From positions 1 to 12,836 of the forward strand of contig DOTV01000177.1 of the NCBI GenBank assembly GCA_003520925.1: a stretch of DNA of 12,836 nt, read 5' to 3'. This document shows positions 7,563 through 12,836 of this stretch, piece by piece (position 1 is the first letter of the stretch; every line of letters begins with the position of its first letter). The position numbers and the translations under genes are program-made. The notes beneath the pieces were generated by a model. That model was given only the letters and a program-made list of their open reading frames with translations, did not search any database and was not told the DNA's origin. Source of the DNA: Bacteroidales bacterium (GTDB taxonomy: Bacteria > Bacteroidota > Bacteroidia > Bacteroidales > VadinHA17).

Positions 7563-7778
7563 ATGAAAAAATTAATCATATCCGTGCTCACAATGTTTTT
7601 GTTTGCCGCTGCATTTACTAGCTGCGCAACAAGCAGGAAAAGTAAGGGTGAGCTGAAAGGGCTCATGCTTCTGGATAACTTACAGCTTCCCAGGAACAAG
7701 GCATTCTCCTCAAAGCATAATATGAGGACAAAGAATGTGGCTTACAGAAAATACAGGAAGAACAGCAGGCTCTTGTAA
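7563..7778 (+). CDS. Very small basic lipoprotein
   Basis: 71 residues: signal peptide MKKLIISVLTMFLFAAAFTSC with a textbook lipobox (FTSC, Cys21), then a 50-residue mature part. It is strongly basic (about 15 Lys/Arg, few acidic residues), as in RKSKGELKG and MRTKNVAYRKYRKNSRLL. No acidic surface-export signal follows the Cys, so a periplasm-facing anchor that binds polyanions such as peptidoglycan, LPS phosphates or nucleic acid is conceivable. That is inference from charge alone. The gene has its own terminator 36 bp after the stop and stands alone. I do not recognise a named family. Confidence 0.7.
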   Translation: MKKLIISVLTMFLFAAAFTSCATSRKSKGELKGLMLLDNLQLPRNKAFSSKHNMRTKNVAYRKYRKNSRLL

Positions 7779-7813
7779 AGACTTTTAAGAGTAAGGTGTA
7801 ACAGCCTAATGTA

Positions 7814-7843
7814 AGTCCCTGGATCAGCTCCTGGGGCTTTTTT
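7814..7843 (+). terminator. Rho-independent terminator of the small lipoprotein gene
   Basis: A stem of about ten pairs runs from AGTCCCTGGA (7814-7823) to TCCTGGGGCT (7829-7838), with one T-T mismatch and a G-U pair, closing on a 5-base loop. A run of T follows (7838-7843). It lies 36 bp after the stop codon at 7778. Confidence 0.7.
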
Positions 7844-7963
7844 GTTTGATAGGGTCAGGGAAAAAATCTTACATCATTTCAAAAAATAATTGACTTCTAT
7901 GTAAACATGGTGTAACTTTATTATAACAATTATTAAAATCCCTCTTAATCAAAAAAGTCTCCT

Positions 7964-9247
7964 ATGAATCAATTATTTAGAATTTTTTTAATTCCTGTCC
8001 TGTTGACAGGAATGACGATTTGTTTTACATCCTGCAAACCGAAACCAACACTGGCGCTTGTTACAACCACAAGTGTAACTGGAATTACACAGGGTACTGC
8101 AACTTCCGGGGGAAATGTGACTGACGATGGCAACGCTGAGGTTACAGCCCGGGGTGTATGCTGGGGTACTTCACAGAATCCGACAACCGGTTCCAGCAAG
8201 ACAAGTGACGGGTCAGGAACTGGTAACTTTACGAGTAGTATAACGGGATTAACACCCGGCACCACCTATTTTGTAAGGGCATATGCGACTAATACTGAGG
8301 GCATTGCATATGGTAGCGAAGTCTCATTCAGTTCAAATCCTGTAATCCTTGCAACTCTTACGACCACAACAGCTGTATCAGTTACCCAAACGACTGCTGT
8401 TTCGGGAGGAAATATTTCATCTGATGGAGGGGGAGCAATCACAGCAAGAGGAGTGTGCTGGGGTACTGCAACTGGTCCCCTGGCTGCCGGATTGCACACA
8501 ACTGAGACCGGAACAACCAGTGCCTTTACAAGTATCCTTACCGGACTAAATGCAAATACAAAATATTATTACAGGGCATATGCAAATAATAGTGCAGGGA
8601 CAGCCTATGGAGACGAAAAGTCATTTACGACAGAGCAGCTTAAAGATGCTGATGGTAACCTTTATTCAAATGTAACTATTGGTACACAGGTTTGGATGGT
8701 TGAGAACCTTAAAACTACCAAATATAATGATGGAACAGCAATACCTAATGTAACTGAATATACATGGGGTAATTTACTAACGGATGCTTACTGCTGGTTC
8801 AATAACGATATAGCTAACAAGACTCCTTATGGCGCATTATACAACTGGTTTGCAGTGAAATCAGGCAAACTCTGTCCTGCAGGCTGGCACGTGGCCACCC
8901 TTGAAGACTGGACCACATTAGTCACTTACCTTGGAGGCATTGATGTCGCTGGTGGAAAGCTTAAAGAAGCTGGTACTACACATTGGCTTGATCAGAATGT
9001 CGGAGCAACCAACGAATCTGGTTTTACAGCACTTCCCGGAGGTTATCGCGGGTCTGGTTTAGGGGATGGTACTTTCTATTTGCTTGGATATTATGGCTGG
9101 TATTGGACATCGACTGCGTACCCTATGGATCCGGTTTTAGATCATGTTGCCGGTTATAATTGGCAGATGATGGGTAGTAGCAGTAATTGTCTGAAAAGCA
9201 ACCTATGGGATATGATGGGATTATCTGTTCGATGTATTAAGGATTGA
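7964..9247 (+). CDS. FISUMP-domain lipoprotein with two Fn3-like repeats
   Basis: 427 residues. A signal peptide ends in FTSC (Cys24), followed by KPKPT. Two Fn3-like repeats lie at about 31-123 and 129-223. Each carries the same marks: TTT-AVS-TQ-TAVSGG, DGG-ITARGVCWGT, TGL-P-TTYYVRAYA-N and AYG-E-SFTT. The FISUMP domain (about 228-427) shows IGTQVWMVENLKTTKYNDG (239-257), AYCWFNN, YGALYNWFAV, LCPAGWHVATLEDW (293-306), NESGFTALPGGYR (340-352), GWYWTSTAYP (368-377) and the end GLSVRCIKD. The role is probably surface display, with the Fn3-like repeats as a stalk and FISUMP as the head; the ligand is unknown. The terminator begins 31 bp after the stop. Upstream, TGGTGTAACTTTA (7908-7920) resembles a box before the gene at 9469. 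The N-terminal half and 3' flank, but not the head, are shared with that gene. Confidence 0.92.
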   Translation: MNQLFRIFLIPVLLTGMTICFTSCKPKPTLALVTTTSVTGITQGTATSGGNVTDDGNAEVTARGVCWGTSQNPTTGSSKTSDGSGTGNFTSSITGLTPGTTYFVRAYATNTEGIAYGSEVSFSSNPVILATLTTTTAVSVTQTTAVSGGNISSDGGGAITARGVCWGTATGPLAAGLHTTETGTTSAFTSILTGLNANTKYYYRAYANNSAGTAYGDEKSFTTEQLKDADGNLYSNVTIGTQVWMVENLKTTKYNDGTAIPNVTEYTWGNLLTDAYCWFNNDIANKTPYGALYNWFAVKSGKLCPAGWHVATLEDWTTLVTYLGGIDVAGGKLKEAGTTHWLDQNVGATNESGFTALPGGYRGSGLGDGTFYLLGYYGWYWTSTAYPMDPVLDHVAGYNWQMMGSSSNCLKSNLWDMMGLSVRCIKD

Positions 9248-9278
9248 TAAGCTATTATAAGCGTGACTTTGTTTTCAG

Positions 9279-9303
9279 CCCCCGGATCAGCCGGGGGTTT
9301 TTT
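9279..9303 (+). terminator. Rho-independent terminator after the FISUMP gene
   Basis: Perfect seven-pair stem CCCCCGG (9279-9285), loop ATCAG, CCGGGGG (9291-9297), then six T (9298-9303). It begins 31 bp after the stop codon. Its right arm and the 60 bp that follow are repeated after the next gene. Confidence 0.9.
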
Positions 9304-9360
9304 ATTTAAGGTAAAAAAGGATTGCCCACGGATCCATTTCATTGGAGTCATATCTGACCC
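9301..9360 (+). repeat. Post-terminator direct repeat, copy 1
   Basis: This non-coding stretch aligns without gaps to 11161-11220, with about 52 of 60 positions identical by eye. It includes the shared blocks TTTATTTAAGG, AAAAAAGGATTGCC and GGATCCATTTC. It begins in the T-tract of the terminator and lies 109 bp upstream of the gene at 9469. Confidence 0.85.
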
Positions 9361-9468
9361 CGGATAAAGACATAATTATGTTTAAAAATAAATAAATAAC
9401 CCTGGTGAACTTTTATATAAAGGCTTTGTTTATAATAATGGATTTCAATTAATTAAATAAATATTAAC

Positions 9469-11064
9469 ATGAAAAGTTTATTTAAAGATTCCTTAATTGT
9501 TATCCTTGTACTGGGGACAGCAATTTATCTTCCTGCCTGTAAGAAGGAAGCGACTCTACCCGTGGTTACGACTACTGCCGTCTCAAATATTACTCAAACA
9601 ACTGCTATTACAGGAGGAGCGTTGACTGATGACGGAGGTGCCGATGTAACTTACTTAGGTGTTTGCTGGAGCACCATGCCGAATCCGACAATCGTTGGAA
9701 ATAAAAAGAACATTGGTTTTGGAATGAGTTCTTTTACCGTTAGTATAAGCGGATTGACCGCCAATACTAAATATTATGTACGGGCTTATGCAACCAACAG
9801 AGCCGGTACAAGCTACGGCAATGAGGTTACATTTACTACAGGCGATTTCAATAAGGCCTCAACTGTCGCGACTTTAACGACAAGTATAGTATCATATATT
9901 ACGGAGACAACTGCTGTTTCGGGTGGTACAATAACCGACGACGGGGGAGGAGATATTACTTCAAGGGGCGTTGTATGGAGTGAAAGACCCGATCCATATT
10001 TCTTTCCTGAAGGTACTTTAAACGAGGGCAGTGGTTCAGGTTCTTTTATCAGTAATCTTTCAGGTTTAAATCCGGGGACGACCTATTATGTTAAAGCCTT
10101 TGCTGTCAATAGTGCTGGCATAGCTTATGGGAATCAACTCAGTTTTAAAACTTCTGTTACACAAGGTACCGGAATGCGAAAGACTGACTTTCCGGGAGGC
10201 CCAAGATATAACGCGGCCAGCTTTCCTATTGGCAATAAATTATATTTAGGGTTGGGTTATGATGAAAATGATAATTCCCGGAGTGATTTTTGGGAATGGG
10301 ATCAGGCAACTAATGTTTGGACCAGAAAAGTTGATTTTCCCGGAAATGCAGAGGGAAGTTTTGCATGGTTTTCAATTGGTACAAAAGGATACATAGGAAC
10401 CGGAGGTAATTTTTACGCCAACGATTTTACAACTAAATTTTGGGAATATGATCCTGTATTAGATAGCTGGACGCAAAAAGCATCTCTTCCAACCACACCT
10501 TCAAGATGGGGGGCTGTGAGCTTTTCTATCGGAACAAAAGGATATATAGGAATAGGAGGCAAATCGGGCTTAGTTTCAGATCCATATTATAAGGACTTTT
10601 GGGAATGGGATCAGGAAACAGATATATGGACACGAAAGGCTGACTTTCCTGGAAATGCACGGGTATCGGCTGTTGGTTTTTCAATTGGGAACAAGGGATA
10701 CATCGGAACCGGACTCTATGGTGCCAATAACTTTAGTAAGGAATTTTGGGAGTGGGATCAGGCTACTAATGTCTGGTCAAAGAAAGCCGACTTTGGGGGG
10801 ACGTCAAGAGGTAATGCTGTTGGTTTTTCGATAGGGAACAAGGGGTATATTGGTACAGGACATGATGGTAATAATATATGTATTGATATTTGGGAATGGG
10901 ATCAGGAAAATAACGTATGGACCCAAAAAGCCAATTTTGGAGCACCCGCCAGAAGTGCAGCTTCCGGTGTTTCAATAGGGGACAAAGGATATATTGCTGT
11001 CGGAGGGTATGGGTATATTGTACTCAATGATTTTTGGGAATTTGACCCGAATCTTAAAAAATAA
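9469..11064 (+). CDS. Lipoprotein with two Fn3-like repeats and a six-bladed Kelch propeller
   Basis: 531 residues. The signal peptide ends in LPAC (Cys24) followed by KKEAT. Fn3-like repeats lie at about 31-124 and 131-228 and resemble those of the preceding gene. From about 236 on there are six Kelch-type units, each with SIGNKGYIGTG, then FWEWDQ-TNVWT-KADFPG. The FWEW/FWEY/IWEW/FWEF motif recurs at nucleotides 10291, 10441, 10600, 10747, 10891 and 11035, a period of 144-159 bp. The last unit lacks its final strand and the segment before the first (RKTDFPGGPRYNAA, 237-250) can supply it, the usual 'velcro' closure of a propeller. Kelch propellers bind proteins or glycans, and some are enzymes. 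No catalytic residues are evident. Probable role: a surface binding protein on a two-domain stalk. Confidence 0.92.
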   Translation: MKSLFKDSLIVILVLGTAIYLPACKKEATLPVVTTTAVSNITQTTAITGGALTDDGGADVTYLGVCWSTMPNPTIVGNKKNIGFGMSSFTVSISGLTANTKYYVRAYATNRAGTSYGNEVTFTTGDFNKASTVATLTTSIVSYITETTAVSGGTITDDGGGDITSRGVVWSERPDPYFFPEGTLNEGSGSGSFISNLSGLNPGTTYYVKAFAVNSAGIAYGNQLSFKTSVTQGTGMRKTDFPGGPRYNAASFPIGNKLYLGLGYDENDNSRSDFWEWDQATNVWTRKVDFPGNAEGSFAWFSIGTKGYIGTGGNFYANDFTTKFWEYDPVLDSWTQKASLPTTPSRWGAVSFSIGTKGYIGIGGKSGLVSDPYYKDFWEWDQETDIWTRKADFPGNARVSAVGFSIGNKGYIGTGLYGANNFSKEFWEWDQATNVWSKKADFGGTSRGNAVGFSIGNKGYIGTGHDGNNICIDIWEWDQENNVWTQKANFGAPARSAASGVSIGDKGYIAVGGYGYIVLNDFWEFDPNLKK

Positions 11065-11129
11065 AAGGAATTCCGGAATTAAGCACCAAAAACATTCTCC
11101 ACCTTAGCAGGTACCTCTTAAAAAAATAC

Positions 11130-11163
11130 AAAAAAGCCCCCGAAATAAGCCGGGGGCTTTTTT
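11130..11163. terminator. Bidirectional rho-independent terminator after the Kelch gene
   Basis: The stem GCCCCCG (11136-11142) and CGGGGGC (11151-11157) closes on the loop AAATAAGC. It is flanked by an A-run on the left and six T (11158-11163) on the right, so it could stop transcripts from either side. It lies 66 bp after the Kelch gene stop codon. Confidence 0.9.
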
Positions 11164-11220
11164 ATTTAAGGCAAAAAAGGATTGCCACCGGATCCATTTC
11201 TTTAGAGTAATATCAGACTC
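11161..11220 (+). repeat. Post-terminator direct repeat, copy 2
   Basis: The partner of 9301-9360, about 87% identical without gaps over 60 bp and again starting in the T-tract of a G/C-block terminator. Beyond 11220 the similarity decays. The remainder of the 328-bp gap to the next gene (11221-11392) holds no gene. TTTTG at 11325-11329 and GAATTTTGC at 11352-11360 are a weak candidate promoter pair. Confidence 0.85.
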
Positions 11221-11392
11221 CAGGATTAAGGTGATTAGACGATGCATAATTTTTTGTTCATTTTATTTGCATAATCCGGTCACCTTGATCGTTAGATATA
11301 AAACTCAAATTATCACACACTTTCCTTTTGGGTACAGATGATATTGGTACGAATTTTGCACATTTTACCGTACCTCCTAATCCTAAAACATA

Positions 11393-11842
11393 ATGGAAAA
11401 GTCAGCAAGAACAACATTGGTCATAAAATTGATATCCGGATTAATTGCAACATTGTCATTTGGGATTGTCCTTGTATCTTGTCAGAAAGAGGAGTTCCCG
11501 GATCCGGATACACTTCCGAATGGACTCACAGGGTCATGGGTTGAGACTAATACGATGGCAGATACGATCAGATTTGATTCAGATGCTCAGTCGGGTTATT
11601 TCTTTTTATCCAGGGGTTTTGCCATGACAAACGGATACTGGTTACCTAAGATCGGAAGCGCTCCTTATTCTTACAATATAGCAGGTGACAGCATTACTGT
11701 TATTGACGGATTATCAAGCGCAATGGAAGGCGGGACTTACTATTTCAGATTTGATGAACCGAATCTGACAATTAAGATTGGAAAGTTTTGCAAATATATT
11801 GCTTCGAAGAAATCAATATTGACGTTCAGGAAAATAAATTAA
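11393..11842 (+). CDS. Small lipoprotein, calycin-like, with a probably frameshifted C-terminus
   Basis: 149 residues. A long N-terminus (MEKSARTTLVIKL) precedes the hydrophobic core and lipobox LVSC (Cys30). QKEEF follows, close to the Q-K-acidic-acidic surface-export signal described for Capnocytophaga lipoproteins. The mature part begins LTGSWVETNTMADTIRFDSD (45-64) and continues with beta strands (YFFLSRGFAM, PYSYNIAGDSITVIDG, GGTYYFRFDEPNLTIKIG). This resembles the lipocalin-like lipoproteins of Bacteroidota, where G-W opens the barrel. The last 20 or so residues (CKYIASKKSILTFRKIN) look unnatural, while another frame of the same DNA encodes EEINIDVQENKLILTNG, typical for a final hairpin. 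A lost base near the T-run at 11785-11788 would explain this. It is the first of three consecutive small lipoprotein genes. Confidence 0.7.
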   Translation: MEKSARTTLVIKLISGLIATLSFGIVLVSCQKEEFPDPDTLPNGLTGSWVETNTMADTIRFDSDAQSGYFFLSRGFAMTNGYWLPKIGSAPYSYNIAGDSITVIDGLSSAMEGGTYYFRFDEPNLTIKIGKFCKYIASKKSILTFRKIN

Positions 11843-11911
11843 TCCTGACGAACGGGTAATTAATTCAAATGGTGAGGACAATCTGTATTTCATGGGAAAC
11901 TGAAATATGAA

Positions 11912-12307
11912 ATGAAATCCAATCTTTTGAAATATATTGTTTTATTATTTCTGACATCTTTCTTCAGTTGCCAAAAAGACAGTGAAACCATCTCCGTTTT
12001 AATTATTGGCAAATGGGACTGGGTAAATTCAGTTAGTCCCTGGACAGGACAGGTTTCAAATCCTCAGACGGCTGGGTTTTCAATGATACTTGAATTCACT
12101 GTTGATGGGAATTTAAGAGAATTCAGGAATGATACATTTATAACTTCCATGAATTATAGCATTGAGGAAAACTCAGCCAACCCTAACCAATATTCTTTAA
12201 TTTATGGCTCTGATTTACGTACACAGATTTGCCTTGTCAGAGACAGTCTGATTTTAAACTCCGCTTATGTTGACGGGCCGGTTTCAACATATATCCGATC
12301 AAAATGA
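11912..12307 (+). CDS. Small lipocalin-like lipoprotein
   Basis: 131 residues with signal peptide and lipobox FFSC (Cys20) followed by QKDSE, again close to the Q-K-acidic surface-export signal. IIGKWDWVNSVSPWTG (31-46) is the usual opening strand of lipocalin-like domains in this phylum. It is followed by GFSMILEFTVDGNLREF (54-70), a two-strand pattern with a turn, and by further alternating strands up to STYIRSK. The family role is unknown; such proteins may bind small hydrophobic ligands. The stop codon overlaps the start of the next gene (ATGA, 12304-12307), so translational coupling is likely. The upstream gene stops 69 bp before it in the present frame, or only 8 bp before it (TGA at 11901-11903) if the suspected frameshift is undone. 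Confidence 0.8.
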   Translation: MKSNLLKYIVLLFLTSFFSCQKDSETISVLIIGKWDWVNSVSPWTGQVSNPQTAGFSMILEFTVDGNLREFRNDTFITSMNYSIEENSANPNQYSLIYGSDLRTQICLVRDSLILNSAYVDGPVSTYIRSK

Positions 12308-12603
12308 AAACCATACAAGTTATTTTACTGTTCCTTATCATTGTCGCATGTTCAAAAGAGAATGATGACTATAAGTCAATTGGCACAATAACTGGAATAG
12401 ATGGTACTATGTGTGGATGCTGCGGGGGATGGATAATTATTATTGACGATGGTCGATATCTGATTGACACAATTCCAGATAAATCAAGTATTGATTTGTC
12501 AAAAGAGACATTTCCTCTTAAAGTTAAACTTGATTGGCAGGTAGTTAATAATGAATGCAGTTTTTTTGGCAGAATAACAGTCCTAAGGATAAAAAAGCTA
12601 TAG
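12304..12603 (+). CDS. Small lipoprotein with a CxCCGGW motif
   Basis: 99 residues. The signal peptide ends in a lipobox (IVAC, Cys16), with SKENDD after it, an acidic stretch compatible with surface export. The core is GTITGIDGTMCGCCGGWIII (27-46), carrying Cys37, Cys39 and Cys40. DDGRYLIDTIP follows, then FPLKVKLDWQ (70-79), another cysteine (Cys85) and a final strand ITVLRIKK. Four cysteines in a short beta protein suggest either two disulfides or metal binding. I have a general impression of similar uncharacterised Bacteroidota lipoproteins with this CCGGW signature, but no named family. The start overlaps the previous stop by 4 bp, so the two genes are co-translated and may act together. 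Confidence 0.8.
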   Translation: MKTIQVILLFLIIVACSKENDDYKSIGTITGIDGTMCGCCGGWIIIIDDGRYLIDTIPDKSSIDLSKETFPLKVKLDWQVVNNECSFFGRITVLRIKKL

Positions 12604-12661
12604 ACGACAATCTTTATTCAAAAATGGACAAATTGAGATACACCGGGGTACAATAAAACAA

Positions 12662-12810
12662 AAGAGACTTTCTCATAAGTTTGAAATTTCATTCAAGTTT
12701 TCTCTGTGTCTCTCTGTGCCTTCTCTGTGGCACTCTGAGTAAAAAACAGTTGTCAGAACTTATACCGAGGTTCACAGAGTATCCACAGAGGTGCTTTGAG
12801 ACAGCCTCTT
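12662..12810. repeat. Palindromic (MITE-like) element B, same outer arms as element A
   Basis: The left arm AAGAGACTTTCTCATAAG (12662-12679) and right arm CTTTGAGACAGCCTCTT (12794-12810) are inverted with about 15 matches. The right arm is nearly identical to the right arm of element A. Inside, CTCTGTGGCACTCTGAG (12723-12739) pairs with TTCACAGAGTATCCACAGAG (12771-12790). This follows a run of CTCTGTG units (12701-12729). There is no reading frame inside. It lies 58 bp after the last lipoprotein gene, where it could act as a transcript end, and just before a probable tRNA. Confidence 0.65.
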
Positions 12811-12815
12811 AATTT

Positions 12816-12836
12816 GTAGTCCCACCAGGAATCGAA
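12816..12836 (-). tRNA. Probable 3' end of a tRNA, cut by the window edge
   Basis: On the minus strand, reading from 12836 leftward, the bases fit the end of a tRNA: T-loop TTCGATT (12836-12830), T-stem 3' half CCTGG, acceptor 3' half TGGGACT (12824-12818), discriminator A at 12817. CCA is not encoded. The acceptor would begin AGTCCCA. Only about 20 bases are visible, so the isotype cannot be given and the call is tentative. Confidence 0.45.

Noticed and set aside
7969..8499. Long minus-strand open frames opposite the Fn3-like repeats
   Set aside because: They are Pro/Val-rich mirror frames of Thr/Gly-rich coding sequence, with no start signal or recognisable domain.
10291..11044. Regular repeats of about 150 bp that might suggest a CRISPR-like or minisatellite array
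   Set aside because: They are the in-frame coding repeats of the Kelch propeller, diverged at the DNA level and explained by the protein fold.

Overview
The window reads as chromosomal DNA of a Bacteroidota bacterium, probably an environmental member of the Bacteroidales/Marinilabiliales type. This rests on AT-rich DNA with weak Shine-Dalgarno sequences, a very high density of lipoproteins with a Cys-Lys/Gln-acidic start, a PorT-type outer-membrane barrel, FISUMP (Fibrobacter succinogenes major paralogous) domains joined to Fn3-like repeats, and palindromic G/C-block repeats of a type common in this phylum. The genus cannot be named from the sequence.

Layout. Positions 1-531 (minus) hold the N-terminal part of an exported isochorismatase-type cysteine hydrolase cut by the window edge. 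A divergent gap of about 230 bp follows. A plus-strand run comes next: a DUF4956 membrane protein, an AlbA_2/Schlafen-type protein, an exported NIF3-like metal protein and a small lipoprotein (761-3437). Its last gene converges on, and overlaps by 11 bp, a minus-strand FISUMP lipoprotein (3427-4482). The 466-bp stretch at 4483-4948 has no gene but carries a clear plus-strand terminator with no gene in front of it. Positions 4949-7226 hold three envelope genes: a lipoprotein, a glycine-zipper membrane protein and an outer-membrane barrel. A nested palindromic element (7316-7448) and a tiny basic lipoprotein with its own terminator (7563-7843) follow.

The most distinctive part is 7964-11220. 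Two neighbouring lipoproteins have the same N-terminal plan (signal peptide, lipobox, two Fn3-like repeats). They also share a similar terminator followed by a 60-bp sequence about 87% identical between the copies. Their C-terminal heads are unrelated: one is a FISUMP domain, the other a probable six-bladed Kelch propeller. The minus-strand gene at 3427-4482 is a third member with a single Fn3-like repeat. I read this as a small family of probably surface-displayed proteins diversified by swapping the terminal domain.

The right end (11393-12603) is a run of three short lipoproteins. The first seems to have lost its native C-terminus through one or two single-base deletions. The last carries a CxCCGGW motif. 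A second palindromic element with the same outer arms as the one at 7316-7448 lies at 12662-12810, and the final 20 bases look like the 3' end of a minus-strand tRNA.

No transposase, recombinase, reverse transcriptase, CRISPR array, toxin-antitoxin pair or recognisable defence system is present. All motif and identity statements are by eye; no database search was possible.
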